A stretch of DNA of 64,000 nt from Phytophthora sp. 'mugwort' (lineage: Eukaryota > Oomycota > Peronosporomycetes > Peronosporales > Peronosporaceae), in NCBI GenBank assembly GCA_033558025.1, contig JAUCEF010000002.1:2294001-2358000 (forward strand). The letters run 5' to 3'. The notes under the pieces are model-generated. The model was not told the origin of the DNA. It saw only the letters and a program-made list of their open reading frames with translations, and did no database searches. Each line of letters opens with the position of its first letter. Position 1 is the stretch's first letter. The translations under genes and the position numbers were made by a program. Below, in pieces: positions 23,901 through 32,660 of the stretch.

Positions 23901-24159
23901 GCGCGCGCGACCCGAACGGGGATTCGAACAGCGTCCGGCGGCCCACGACGTTGCGCGCTATAAGGTCCAGGGCCTGCTGCGCCGCGGCCGGGAGAGGCTG
24001 GTTGGACGCGGCCTCGGGCTGCAGCTGCTCCTGGATCTGCGCGCTGAGGTCCTCCTCGAGCTCCTCGCAGAAGAAGCGGGCGGACGCGGTCTCGTCCTTC
24101 AGCGCCATTGTTTGTAGTTTTGATGAATGGAGCGGAAGCGAACCGTGATTCGTCATCAT
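20950..24159 (-). CDS. Fusion of cysteine desulfurase-like (class V aminotransferase) and TtcA-like tRNA thiolase
   Basis: One uninterrupted frame of 1069 aa. Residues about 70-470 form a class V PLP-dependent fold: YGNTHTTTSITGLQT, LLTGQGSTSAINKL, ACWDYATCAPYVNID and SGHKFIGGPGSPGVL, where the Lys near residue 310 should bind PLP. After a Thr/Ser/Cys-rich linker, residues about 780-1010 match TtcA: PP-loop LLLGVSGGKDSLSLLHVLL (near residue 797), a CxxC (DSLCSYCARMKRGVLY), AQHLDDLTESFFM, LRPLAYVREIELKKFAYD and NENCPACFEEPKERHR. TtcA enzymes thiolate C32 of tRNA using an Fe-S cluster and ATP. Having a desulfurase-like domain in the same chain suggests built-in sulfur supply. A second start (MALKDE, 24108) is possible. 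Substrate is inferred. Confidence 0.85.
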   Translation of the reverse strand: MMTNHGSLPLHSSKLQTMALKDETASARFFCEELEEDLSAQIQEQLQPEAASNQPLPAAAQQALDLIARNVVGRRTLFESPFGSRALCYADFTASSKPLQCVEDYLNREVMPLYGNTHTTTSITGLQTTCFRHEARQIVAQAVNAKITGRGAEDCVLLTGQGSTSAINKLVHALGLQQFSANAAPDQRPVVFVGPFEHHSNLLPWRESAAEVVMISENEQGQMDLKELETQLETYAARPLKIGAFSAASNLTGVLTDVDAVSALLHQHGALACWDYATCAPYVNIDMNPVVTDEKRRPFVYKDAVFISGHKFIGGPGSPGVLIVKKRLLMNTVPTVPGGGTVFFVTENDHRYLSNRAEREEGGTPDILGSIRLGLAFELKQRLGTKNIMTLERRNVQRVRESLQQNKNLVLLGRQESDVEQIPVFSFLVRFGDRFLHYNFVCALLNDLFGIQTRGGCQCAGPYATRLLGLARRDIVALESALIEKKEMLRPGFTRISFPYFMSTAELEYVLAAVNFVATDGWKFLPQYKFNHRSGVWKHWSRFTKFPDRKWISHFATALEDKTRSQSLADDEETLNSHRADNLAEAHRLADEVNAKTLPSHVVATSAAQMLEEADDEALRWFVYPSEAAEAIMKGETPVVTEIICGPYQPGRYLTGELKDQWKNVSSPSATPSPVCGLTTCCPVPSVGNHTKTFVSTNNRETGGKYPLRSTTGTDVVEASTGVQTPISCSTGRCGVRPAPTCSINSTPATVQETTTGITEKTTKTKLFPTPPKKLLRWVGQAMMQWDMIQEGDRLLLGVSGGKDSLSLLHVLLRFQKCAPVRFELACATVDPQTPSFDPSPLKEYMRVLGVEYHYLSENIIERATCEMNGDSLCSYCARMKRGVLYTCCRTYGFNKLVLAQHLDDLTESFFMSAMHNGQLRTMKAKYWNDQRDVEVLRPLAYVREIELKKFAYDARLPVINENCPACFEEPKERHRVKKMLAQEESLYPDMYNSIRRALLPLMDDASYAPLEAVRARVEQAKQERKRVSSSKSKAQNNTFKVNSSMASSTSSSTEDEVGASGAKPAATP

Positions 24160-24662
24160 GGCTACATAGCGTAAAATAATAGTAACAATATATTGTATTG
24201 TGAGCGCTTTTCACGAGCCGGCACCGTAGTGGTTCAGCAATAAGTAACAATATAATACATGTATTTATACTGAGATAGGAATCATTACTAGGTTAATTCG
24301 GACCGATATACTAATCGATGCGAGCGCGAAGGGTTAAATGAAACGCATATCGATTATTTCTCAAAATACAAAGTGAAAGTATATACATTGACGTGGGACA
24401 AAAAATACTCGCCTAGGAGATCGTACCTAATGAATTTATTAAATCTGTTATTGCATTATCAAAGCAAAAGCATCTCCAACACGGGTCTCAAAATGGGGTT
24501 GACCTCAGACTGCGATAAAATACGGCCTGTCACCTCCCAAAGCAGGCGTTAGTTTGAGCCGACCTCAAATAAATTACTCTGTCGACCTCAAATCGCATCA
24601 ATTTGATGCCGTGGTTTGATGTTCAGACCGTATCCATCCGTCCGTGCTTTGTACCTGTACTC
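24160..24662. other. 5' flank of the fusion gene, AT-rich
   Basis: AT-rich intergenic sequence up to the left LTR. It presumably holds the promoter of the minus-strand fusion gene. No gene seen. Confidence 0.4.
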
Positions 24663-25097
24663 TATAACGGGGTTACATGAAGAGTGCCAAGTCACTCTTC
24701 CGAGCAGGTGTACCCAAGTATACTAAGTGATGTAGCTAAACATCACTATGACGTCGATGGTAATGACGTCATGGAGAAGTACCACAGATATGGTGCAAAT
24801 ACCTCAGAGCCACTCACTAGGATAACATCTAGGGTACTTTATAGGTGACTAATAGTTAGTATGGAGACGCATTAAAAGGGTCACCTATAAATATATTCAG
24901 TCTTAAATCCACCTAATTTTGGTAACAGTCCCACAGGCCAGGGAATAGTGAACGGCCGTTCACTGAGAGTTTGTATACTCTCCGGAAGTCACACTTCCTG
25001 TGCGCAAGGTGTTGTGTGCCCCGTCACACTTGGTAGCACTCGTAGTCAATCCACGCCTACGCGGGTTACTACCTGAAACCTCTGGGTCCTAGCAACA
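24663..25097 (+). repeat. LTR (copy 1) of a Ty3/gypsy-type family
   Basis: A 435-bp segment nearly identical in layout to the LTR at 61434-61869: both contain the GGGGTTACATGAAGAGTG block near the start, the CTAATAGTTAGTA block, CACACTTCCTGTGCGCAAGG, and end in CCTAGCAACA. The first base pair is TA here instead of the TG of the other copies. The next ~14 bases (tggaccggaatga) also match the bases after the 61.87-kb LTR, so this is a 5'-type LTR plus the start of its internal region. Similarity ends right after that. Confidence 0.85.
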
Positions 25098-25420
25098 TGG
25101 ACCGGAATGAAACTAGTGGTTACAGCACATCATCCCGCCCATTTTTTATAATTCCATCTGGATGTACTAAAACAATGTTTAACCCATGAATTAGCAAAGG
25201 GATAAAGCCCTATATAATTTCGGCAGCCCCAGTCGATAGCCAATATGCAAAGGGACATATTTTTGTTCTCAAAAGGTCCTGATAGCGAAATATGTAAAGG
25301 TGCATCATGTTGTGAATATAAAGAATCAATATTTTGCCTATATGGATTTATCCAACTATCAGGATAAAAGAAACATAGAGACGTTCCATCCTAATAGATA
25401 ATATAAAGGTATAAAATATA
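25098..25420. other. Left junction between LTR and virus-like element
   Basis: Apart from the first ~14 bases, which match the LTR element's internal start, this is non-coding AT-rich sequence. The true left end of the Polinton should lie here; no inverted match to the right side was found by eye. Confidence 0.4.
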
Positions 25421-25868
25421 ATGAAAGGATTCATATATAAGATTTCGAACAAAGACGATTCTATCGTCTTCATTGGGAGCTCAACCAAACCACAACAGTT
25501 ATACTGGAATGATGTCAGAGGTAATTATACCGCATGGCTAAGAACTTGCAAGTCGTTTCGTACAATTTATGAACCCTTTTAAAAACGGTGGGGTCGATTG
25601 TTTTGATATAAAATTGATCAACGAGCATGAGATCACAAAAAGTATCGATATCTATGAGCATAAGCAAGTGGCTATAAACAGTACCAAATGCATAAACAAC
25701 CGCAAGCATTCATTTCGGATTGGGGAAGAGACGCTCAATAACCTCCCAGAAAAGTACGACCCGAGAAGAAAGATTCAATGTGAATGCGGCTCGACATATA
25801 ATCGATATAATAAGGGTAACCATTTAATGACAAAGAAGCACCAAAGTTATTTAACTCGAAATGATTAA
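25421..25868 (+). pseudogene. GIY-YIG endonuclease-like protein, frameshifted
   Basis: The ATG at 25421 opens with GFIYKISNKDDSIVFIGSS, the two strands of a GIY-YIG nuclease in which the second motif reads FIG rather than YIG. The frame stops at about 25580; the rest continues one frame over from 25569 with EHKQVAINSTKCINNRK and ends in a small Cys/His module (CECGSTYNRY...H...H). GIY-YIG proteins with a similar zinc-binding tail are common in large DNA viruses and Polintons. The expected role is DNA nicking during replication or recombination. The break near 25.57 kb makes it non-functional unless frameshifting occurs. Confidence 0.7.
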
Positions 25869-25983
25869 GCTAACAATTCTGAATTTCATGATAACTTATG
25901 AAGTTTAGAAATATATTATGAATTTCACAGGATTCCTCTGAGTTTCATAATTATATTTTTTTCAAAACATAAGAGGCTATGTA

Positions 25984-25990
25984 TATAGAT
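25984..25990 (+). promoter_or_regulatory. TATAGAT motif before the Exo-X-like gene
   Basis: TATAGAT ends 16 bases upstream of the ATG at 26007. The same heptamer, in the matching orientation, precedes the capsid and ATPase/fibre genes of this element, which suggests a shared virus-type promoter. Confidence 0.4.
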
Positions 25991-26006
25991 ACACCCATCT
26001 GATAAC

Positions 26007-26289
26007 ATGTCGAGCGAACTAACTTTTGGAAAATACAAGGGCGCCAAAATCGAGGAAGTATATACTTCTGATCCTGGTTATTGTCGATGGATATTCAACC
26101 AACCCAGTCTAAATACTAGTGAGGAAATCAAGTTTCTTAGCAATGATAACTCATATATGATGACTTGGGGGAATATCGCGGTAGGACCCTCAAGCCATTA
26201 GTCGAATGGATTCGAACTATATCGATTGGCTTCGTGAGAGTCAATTTGTTATTGAGAAGTGTCCTCAACTACTTCAAGAATTGAACTAA
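26007..26289 (+). pseudogene. Small protein with two Exo-X-C-like (DUF3820-type) modules
   Basis: The frame at 26007-26201 begins MSSELTFGKYKGAKIEEVY and continues DPGYCRWIFNQPSLN, the FGKYKG...YCxW pattern of the exodeoxyribonuclease X C-terminal-like module, often encoded by large DNA viruses. After a frame change near 26.16 kb, a second related module follows (TWGEYRGRTL-like, then NYIDWLRESQFVIEKCPQ) and ends at 26289. The module is thought to bind nucleic acid; its function in these elements is unknown. A TATAGAT motif ends 16 bases before the ATG. Confidence 0.55.
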
Positions 26290-26360
26290 GCTATTGAGCT
26301 TTTTTTCTAAGCGGTGGTAAAATCTATTACTTTCCGTGTAAGACGATCATAGCTTAGCTC

Positions 26361-28029
26361 CTACTCGCTCACCACAAGGACCAACGTATTGGTGCCCTGG
26401 CAACCCGCATTTACACCCTGGACCTGAATCGCCTGCGGAAAATCACGCTCCGTTAGGCGGCTAACGGCAGCAATGAGAACGCGGTTAGTCAGCAACCATG
26501 CCTGGTAATCAAGAAGACCATTCACGAGCTCAGGAGTCAGATCACCGTTAATTGAAACGATTTACGCAATCTCGTTTACGAGGTGGTGAAAATCATAGTC
26601 ATGACTGATGTCGAAGGTTTGGTGGGAGCCAATGCGAACATTGAAGTTGCGGGTACTCGAACCAGGGTGAAGCGTCCAGGGAGCCGAATCAAAAGAACTT
26701 TGAAACTCCTGTACAGCAGCAGAAGCGAAATTACCAGTCTGCTCGGCGAAAGGGGGGAGAATGGCATATTTAGCATTCTTAACAGAAGCTGATAACTGTA
26801 GATCGAAAGCAGCATTGTGTTGAGTCGATTGTTTTCCTACACCAGCTTGCTGATAGAACCATTGTGCGTAGCAATCATTAAAGCGGACCTTCTTCACAGG
26901 CTCGGAAATGATTGACTGAGGATTCTTAAGATGGACGAACGGTACATAAAGACGCGAAGTGGTGAAAGGCATATAAGTACCATCAATTGAAGGTTCAAGG
27001 GCATTGACGACAGCACCCCAAGCAAGACTGAGCCCGGCAGAAGCAGCAAGGACACCAGCCATGGGATTACCAGTCGATGAAGCAGAAACCATCATCGGAC
27101 AGGTATTTCCACTTGTGGGAGTAGAGCTGGTGGGAGACATACCCTTCAATGCGTCGACAGCAATAGTGGAAGTACCCTGGTTGACACGAAAGCGTAGACG
27201 GATTTGAGGGTTCGCCATGAGGTCTAGCTCCTTGAAAATGGGATGTAGATCAGTTAGCTTGATCTTGAGCATGTAGTTCCACGTTCCAATGATCGCGTTA
27301 GCAGTAGCAGCACCAGCTACGAAGGCACCACGCGCCAATTGATTTGAATTGTAGTAAAAGCTGCAGCCGCACCAAGTGAAGACCACGACGTGGAGAAACC
27401 AGATCCAGCGTTAGGAGGGTTCGACAACAGACGCTTTACAAGACCACCATTAACGACAGAGGCACCACCGGATGAGCCAGTAGTAGCAAACGAAGATGAA
27501 TAGGCAGTAGTAGTAGTAGTAGTAGTAGTGTAACCATCCCCCGTAGTAGATGATGTAGCAGACTATACAAAGCTGACTGAGCGGCATCCGGATAAAGGAA
27601 TGACTCAGCTCCATGCTTCTCAACATACTGAGGACTGTAGCTTGACTGAGCTCGGATATTGTTCCAAAAAAGCTTGTAGTCAGCGATACTCACAACGGTC
27701 TTCACGTTGAATTCAAGCGACATGCTATCGATTAGATTCCAGTTACCGCATTTGAGCGTAGAACAGAAACGGTTAGCTGGTAGAGTCTGGACAACACTAC
27801 CGTTCTTCATCGAGACCTTGTACGGTAACATGATATAGGCATCGCGAAGACAAGCGAATCCTTCACTCCCATTCAGCTGGGCAGTAGCATCAATAGTTAT
27901 GACACAATTCTGATACGATCCCTGATTGAGATCGATTACAAGGATACTCGCTTACCGGAAGATACCTTGATCTCTTGGTCTCTTGAGCGAGCTCTACAAA
28001 TATTGGTCGGATAGTTGAGTTTCGCTCAT
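26361..28029 (-). pseudogene. Major capsid protein (double jelly-roll type), broken
   Basis: From an ATG at 28029 (MSETQLSDQYL) the minus strand encodes a capsid-like protein ending at a TAG at 26361-26363, about 550 codons. Recognisable parts are DLNQGSYQNCVITIDATAQL, then LKCGNWNLIDSMSLEF and YKLFWNNIRAQSSYSPQYVE in the N-terminal half, and LYVPFVHLKNP, FNDCYAQWFYQQAG and HDYDFHHLVNEIA in the C-terminal half, the layout of Polinton/PLV major capsid proteins. Two in-frame stops lie near the N-terminus, at least two frame changes occur at 27.36-27.53 kb around a trinucleotide repeat, and another stop follows NEIA at 26562. It cannot give a working capsid. Assignment is by motif and context; a profile search would settle the subfamily. 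Confidence 0.7.
27503..27530. repeat. TAG/GTA trinucleotide microsatellite inside the capsid gene
   Basis: About eight tandem TAG units within the capsid pseudogene. The reading frame of the capsid gene changes around it, and slippage here is a probable cause. Confidence 0.75.
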
Positions 28030-28035
28030 CGCTGA

Positions 28036-28042
28036 ATCTATA
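28036..28042. promoter_or_regulatory. TATAGAT motif in the divergent capsid/protease promoter
   Basis: Read on the minus strand, TATAGAT ends 6 bases before the capsid start (28029). On the plus strand it overlaps the first possible start of the protease (28042), which makes the second Met (28078) a credible protease start. Confidence 0.4.
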
Positions 28043-28446
28043 TGGATTCTAATATACTTTCATCGAAATTAAATATTATGGCTCATCTCATTAAGCCAAT
28101 CACAAGCAATCATGATCTAATTGAACTCGCAGATCGACTAGGAGTCCACCTGGATAATATATTCAAAGCGAGTGAAATATCAAAACCGATCCCAAAGAAA
28201 GGTACGTACTTGGTCTTATTGAGGCCTCCTAACCTTGATGTAGGACACTGGCAAGCGGTACACGATGGCGAATTTTTCGACTCGATAGGCGAAGCAGCTC
28301 CGACAAAGTATGGAATCGGTAGATACAACCCTAAACAATATCAAGGAGCATACGGCAATTACTTTGGTATATGGTGCATGGTTTGCGTATACTGCAAACA
28401 AAAACTATTAGATCGATTCAAAGACATAAATTTAATCATTCTTTAA
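28042..28446 (+). CDS. Adenain-like cysteine protease (capsid maturation)
   Basis: An intact 134-aa frame, divergent from the capsid gene. KGTYLVLLRPPNLDVGHWQAV holds the catalytic His in GHW; it is followed by DGEFFDSIGEAAP, then YNPKQYQGAYGNYFGIWCMVCVYC, where a Gln and the nucleophilic Cys are expected in the Ulp1/adenain family. The same order (GHW, FDS.G..P, Q..., C) marks Polinton and virophage maturation proteases. It would process capsid precursors. Its next-door position to the capsid gene agrees. Met 28078 is an alternative start. This is one of the few genes here without a visible break. Confidence 0.7.
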   Translation: MDSNILSSKLNIMAHLIKPITSNHDLIELADRLGVHLDNIFKASEISKPIPKKGTYLVLLRPPNLDVGHWQAVHDGEFFDSIGEAAPTKYGIGRYNPKQYQGAYGNYFGIWCMVCVYCKQKLLDRFKDINLIIL

Positions 28447-28470
28447 AACAATCAGTCATGGAAAATAATC

Positions 28471-29230
28471 ATGGCGTTCAAAGAGTTACCAGTTTCATCG
28501 TCAATCCCAGAGGCAAAGCTCAAGAGGGCATTTAAGTCTGGTACTCTCTCATTGACTAAAGATGAGCTCAGTGGTTCTGGTGCTACGCTTCATCTTCATC
28601 CTGAATCGTATGCTAAAGCTCTTCGAGCTCGCAAATCAGGTAAAGGAACGCGTTTTGGCAACCACAAATAAAGAGATTGGATATCCTTTCAAGCATATGA
28701 ACCGAGGGGGTACGCATGGAGCCAGTATTGGTCTAAGATATGGAGCGGTATCAAATCCGCGTATCGCTTCGCTAAAGACTCTGGCATCCTTAGCAGAGCA
28801 GCAGATGCTGTTCCCGCTCTTGCAACCGCACTCGGGTCGCCACGAAGCGCTATCCCAGCGCGAGCTGCCATACGTTCAATAACAGGTATCGGAGTTCATT
28901 ATGACGATAAGGAAGGAGGACGTCTGACCATAAGTGATGTTAAAAAAGAAGCCAAACATGCTCTTGCTTATGCTAAACGAGAAGGAGTTCTAACCGATGC
29001 GGTCGATGCTGAAGAGAATTTTCTCCTTTCCAAAGCCACCAAGCCTGAACATGAGGAATTAATCAAATCGATTCGAGATGAGGTTCGCCGTCGATATAGT
29101 TGGTGTTGCCAAGCCAAAGGCAAAGAGATTTGCAAAAGGTTCTCAGAAAGCTCGCGATCATATGGCTAAGCTCCGTGCTATGAGGAAGAAGCCTATGCAA
29201 GCGGTGAGCTTTAGCTTTAGATTGTAACTT
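28471..29230 (+). pseudogene. Basic virion-type protein(s), frameshifted
   Basis: The first frame (28471-28671) has a short helical N-terminus and LHLHPESYAKALRARKSGKG, a lysine/arginine motif of a kind often seen in small proteins of polinton-like viruses. After a frame change near 28.65 kb the chain continues as Ala/Arg-rich helices (IKSAYRFAKDSGILSRAADA, AIRSITGIGVHYDDKEGGR) and ends in a very basic tail rich in AK, KAR and RKK near 29.08-29.23 kb. It resembles minor structural or DNA-condensing proteins, but no family was identified. It lies directly after the protease in the same direction. At least two frame changes are needed. Confidence 0.45.
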
Positions 29231-29299
29231 CCGCCTCATTACGCTAAGAAAGACACAAGCAATGGCTTTAGGTTTTTGGTTGAAGCAAAGCATGATCGA

Positions 29300-30138
29300 G
29301 ACCGAAGTATCTCGAAACTTAACCTTCTGATCAGTTGGTTGTAAATGGAGATCGTAATTGTCGTACGAGCACCGTTGTGAAAGTTCATCCTAGCATATTA
29401 ACTCGGCTTGTAACTAATTAGCTGTTCAACCGATGCATCACCTCGACGAATGCACTCAGAATATCGCCACTCGTAACGTATTCATTCTTAATTAAATCGC
29501 ATCATACAATGTATGAACTCGTAGGGTGGATCTGAGGGATCGTGTTCGAAAGTTGAGCGCTTGCAACCGTTGCAGGGGACGATGGATATGTTCCACAGTC
29601 AATCCAACAACCTTTCCAAACTCAGCATTATCGATGATCAGGCGCGGAAGCGCGTAATAGTAGGCAAACTAGAACCGTCGGAGTTATATAGACCAGTAGC
29701 AGGTCTAGTCCAGGTACCTCCAACGGTAGGTAGAGTCGTTGGGGTAGCGCTGAAATCAAACTGAGCAGCATAATATACGCTATTTTTCGATAATTGGATG
29801 TAGAAAACATTATTTCCAGATAAATCAATGAGATAGGCACCAGCATCAACGAGAGCAGTCTGGATGCTTGGATTGATATCGGCATACGTGTAAATACCAT
29901 CCGAGAGATTGATACTCACAAAGGATGTTGTAGCACCCGTAGGTACTTCGATTTCGAAAGTGTTGTTCCAGACCTGGGTCGCATCGATATTGTATTCGGA
30001 GTTGTACATGCTGGTCGATTGAACGGCACAACTAACATCGCGAAAGTCGGCAGCAGAACCCGGGAAACTGTATCGCCAAGTTGAGTTGTACCCATCTTGA
30101 ACGAGGTTCGTGGAATCGAGCTTGATAAAGCTGGCCAT
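29300..30138 (-). pseudogene. Minor capsid (penton-like, single jelly roll) protein
   Basis: The frame at 29638-30138 reads MASFIKLDSTNLVQDGYNS and YSFPGSAADFRDVSCAVQST, then PTGATTSFVSINLSDGIYTY and YIQLSKNSVYYAAQFDFSAT, the beta-strand-rich pattern of Polinton/PLV minor capsid proteins. After TRFRA it stops at 29638; coding sequence in another frame (GKVVGLTVEHIPSSPATVAS, then YVTSGDILSAFIEVMHRLNS) continues to about 29.3 kb. It would form the capsid vertices. The gene is on the same strand as the major capsid and ATPase. Identification is by pattern and context. Confidence 0.6.
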
Positions 30139-30164
30139 GTTGATAGTATATGTGGCTAAGCATA

Positions 30165-30841
30165 TTATTGATTGATATCAATTAGAATTGGTATATCGAA
30201 GTTATACCGAATCTGACCTTTAACAGAGTCAATGAACAACATCTGTCCTTTACGCTCAGTGGCTTTATTGTAGTAACAGACGATTGAGCGATCATCAACA
30301 TCTTTGATATTAAAGTCTTTTACAACCATCTGCAAATCCCGCTTCGAATTCGCCTTTAAGATTGACACATATTCCGAATTCAATCTATCATCTTATCAGT
30401 TGCAAAATAGCTGTGGCTTAGGAATATGGTACTCAACTTGAAGTGTCTTCTACGAGTATAATAGTGGGAAAATATATTCTTCTGGAGTAGCTCATCGTTA
30501 CTGTAATCATCTATGATAACAAGCTCAGGTTTATTGGAACTTAAGGTGTAGACGCACTTGATCAACGCTCGGAGGCGTATCTGGATCAGTGAAAGTAATG
30601 AAATCTTTAAGCTTGTCGCGAAGGTACTCATACAGTTCTTGGTGGGGATTGCGAGTAAATGGGCGAATACGTGGGGTGCATGTTTGAGCATGAAAAAGCA
30701 TAGGTTGTTTTTCCCACTGAAAGAGGGTCCAAGGACAATCCGTCTAAATAGCCTTTTAATGTCAAGCGCAGTGATTTCGCCCATAACAGCTGTCTTGTAC
30801 TTCTTACCCAATGAAGCAGCGAGATCTGGAATAGCGCTCAT
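30165..30841 (-). pseudogene. A32/FtsK-HerA-type DNA packaging ATPase, broken
   Basis: Starts MSAIPDLAASLGKKYK; the P-loop reads RIVLGPSFSGKNNLCFFML, where the usual Ser/Thr after the Lys is Asn. The Walker B strand is PELVIIDDYSND and LSTIFLSHSYFAT is the following sensor-like strand. Between them about 100 bases are out of frame; the other frame there (starting NPHQELYEYLRDKLKDFITF) gives the better family-like sequence, showing two compensating indels. The end of the protein (NSEYVSILKANSKRDLQMVV) is in the frame at 30165-30383. The enzyme would drive genome entry into the capsid. The altered P-loop and breaks mean it is inactive. Confidence 0.7.
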
Positions 30842-30863
30842 GGTCGTGTCTTTTAATCGCTGG

Positions 30864-30870
30864 ATCTATA
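30864..30870. promoter_or_regulatory. ATCTATA/TATAGAT motif between ATPase and fibre genes
   Basis: Lies between the divergent ATPase (start 30841, minus) and the fibre-like frame (start region 30892, plus), about 21-22 bases from each. Same heptamer as at 25984 and 28036. Confidence 0.4.
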
Positions 30871-30891
30871 CAGATTGAGATAAAAACAAAC

Positions 30892-31394
30892 ACGAGTTCT
30901 AGTTTCTCATATCCTCAGCCAATATTCATACCACTGATCTACAATCCTGCATTCTATCTAACGTTGGATGTGAACGTCTATCTGACCTATGAGTATGTCC
31001 AGACGCTTTACGTCGATAAGAATGATTATCGACTAACATATATTTCTGGTATCACCCCAGGAGTTGCAACACATGGTGTAGCCCTTGTTCCAGATACTAA
31101 CAATGATATCAATGATATTGGGACACTATCTTGTGTAAGCTTGATAATGGATGTGTTCATCGTGTCATCTGCTCCTGCATACACTCTCGACATCACCCCA
31201 GGTACTGCCACTCCGGGTAAAGCACTCGTGCTGGATGGATCTGTATCTATCGGATCAATTACTTCACTGGCAGCTGCTTCGCTGACCAGTACGCTCCAGA
31301 CGGCGGCTCAGCCTAATATCACATCGCTTGGATCATTATCTGCTTTGACTATTGCAGGCAATGTATCGTTTAGTGCAGATTTAGCATTTTTGAA
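30892..31394 (+). pseudogene. Fibre-like repeat protein, start lost and C-terminus replaced
   Basis: The frame is open from an ACG at 30892 (SSSFSYPQPIFIPLIYNPAF) to 31455. It carries repeated units: LTYISGITPGVATHGVALVP, then LDITPGTATPGKALVLDGSV, then ITSLAAASLTSTLQTAAQPN and ITSLGSLSALTIAG. Such units form trimeric viral or phage fibres. No ATG stands at the likely N-terminus; ACG in that place may be a decayed ATG, with an internal Met at 30964. After about 31395 the sequence no longer encodes fibre but integrase in another frame, so the fibre is truncated by a deletion or recombination. Very similar repeats occur on the minus strand at 36.8-37.4 kb. Confidence 0.6.
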
Positions 31395-32190
31395 AGGAAG
31401 GACGATTCTAACGCTATCAATATCAACTCCAGAATTGGATTTGCTAAGATATTAGCGGACAAGCGTTGGAGTAGTGTCTCTAAGGGTATTAAATCTCTTG
31501 AATCACCTAAAGTTGATATTCTAACTACCGACAATGGCTCTGAGTTCACGAATAGGCATGCCCAAGCCTATTTTCAAAAGCAAATCTATCACTCACTACA
31601 ACAACGAACCGGGTGATCACGGAACGATGGGCACGGTTGAACAATTTAACCGTACGCTTAAGTCGAGATTGATGAAGATAAAGCAACTACTAACGCTCAA
31701 GCTACTAAGCGATGTCATCGACATCTATAACAATACTAAGCACACTTCTATCAAAATGACATCGAATGAAGCATCTGGACAGATTATTGAATCTGAATTA
31801 GATCATAACAACAACGCTATGGATAAACTTGAGAATCGGCTTAAAATTGGAGTGTTATATCGTTCGAAGAAGACGCAATTTGAAAAGGAATCGGCGAGAT
31901 GGATGGAGCAAGGCTATGTATGCAATAGTTGGCATCGATGGCTATCGAGTTCAAATTGGATCTAAGAATGGACATACACTCTGCAAGACACCAATGATAT
32001 CAAATTGGTTAATGGCGCGATAACGAATGCAAAGATTATGGATAAACAAATATTCGAGGTTGAAAAGGTTATGGACCATAAGAAACAGCAATCAGGTAAA
32101 TACAAATAACTCGTCAAATGGATTGGATATGACGATCTATCCTAGGAACCACAATATTGATCTCCGATTGATCAACAAAAACAAGCGATC
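31395..32190 (+). pseudogene. Retrovirus-type integrase with chromodomain (Polinton C-integrase), truncated
   Basis: The sequence joins after about 31395 with INSRIGFAKILADKRW and then ILTTDNGSEFTNRHAQAYF, where the DNGSEF holds the second catalytic Asp. It changes frame near 31.58 kb and continues TVEQFNRTLKSRLMKIKQLL, with the catalytic Glu, and VIDIYNNTKHTSIKMTSNEA. Downstream, IFEVEKVMDHKK and LVKWIGYDD form a chromodomain, interrupted by stops. The N-terminal zinc domain and first catalytic Asp are missing, replaced by the fibre fragment. Integrases of this type insert Polintons and leave short target duplications. This copy is dead. Confidence 0.75.
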
Positions 32191-32660
32191 TACCCTTGAG
32201 ACTGAGTGCTGGAATTCAAAGAGCTCGGATAGCGGCTCCTGTGTTGGTTTCGCCGCCACAACAAATGAAACATCCAATTTTATATCTGACTTGATATATA
32301 GAAACCAGCCCAAAATATGTGTCCGAATTGTTTAGAAAAGGAAGGTGAGTTTGATAAGTTTCGTCGAAAAAGCTGTGGATCATTCAGGAAGTGAGCTGCA
32401 TTAAAACGAGTTGTTCAATCTTGATGCAACAGCAAACTTTCGTAAAACAGCTGTCAATCGTAAATACCAGCGAGAACTGGAAATCATCTTTGGCGTCCCA
32501 TTTCGTTGCATCAAAAATCGCTATTTCAATCTGCTAAATGAGCGAAATCATATATGCCATTCGTACGCATCGTTTCACCACGATTCAGTTAAGCCGAGCT
32601 ACTGGTGAGAGTATTTATCCACTCATTTTTTTTAAGATTAGAATGATATATAGACTCACA
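32191..32660 (+). other. Degenerate coding stretch, unassigned
   Basis: Contains CPNCLEKEGEFDKFRRKSCG around 32.32-32.38 kb, a zinc-ribbon-like start, and a 65-codon frame (32411-32608) with no recognised family. Probably remnants of one small element gene with several breaks. Confidence 0.35.

Noticed and set aside
23356..24117. 253-codon open frame on the plus strand
   Set aside because: Antisense shadow of the 1069-aa fusion gene; Arg/Leu-rich with no domain.
24663..25097. LTR copies considered as Polinton terminal repeats
   Set aside because: They are in direct, not inverted, orientation, and the same repeat precedes a gypsy Gag gene at 61434-61869.
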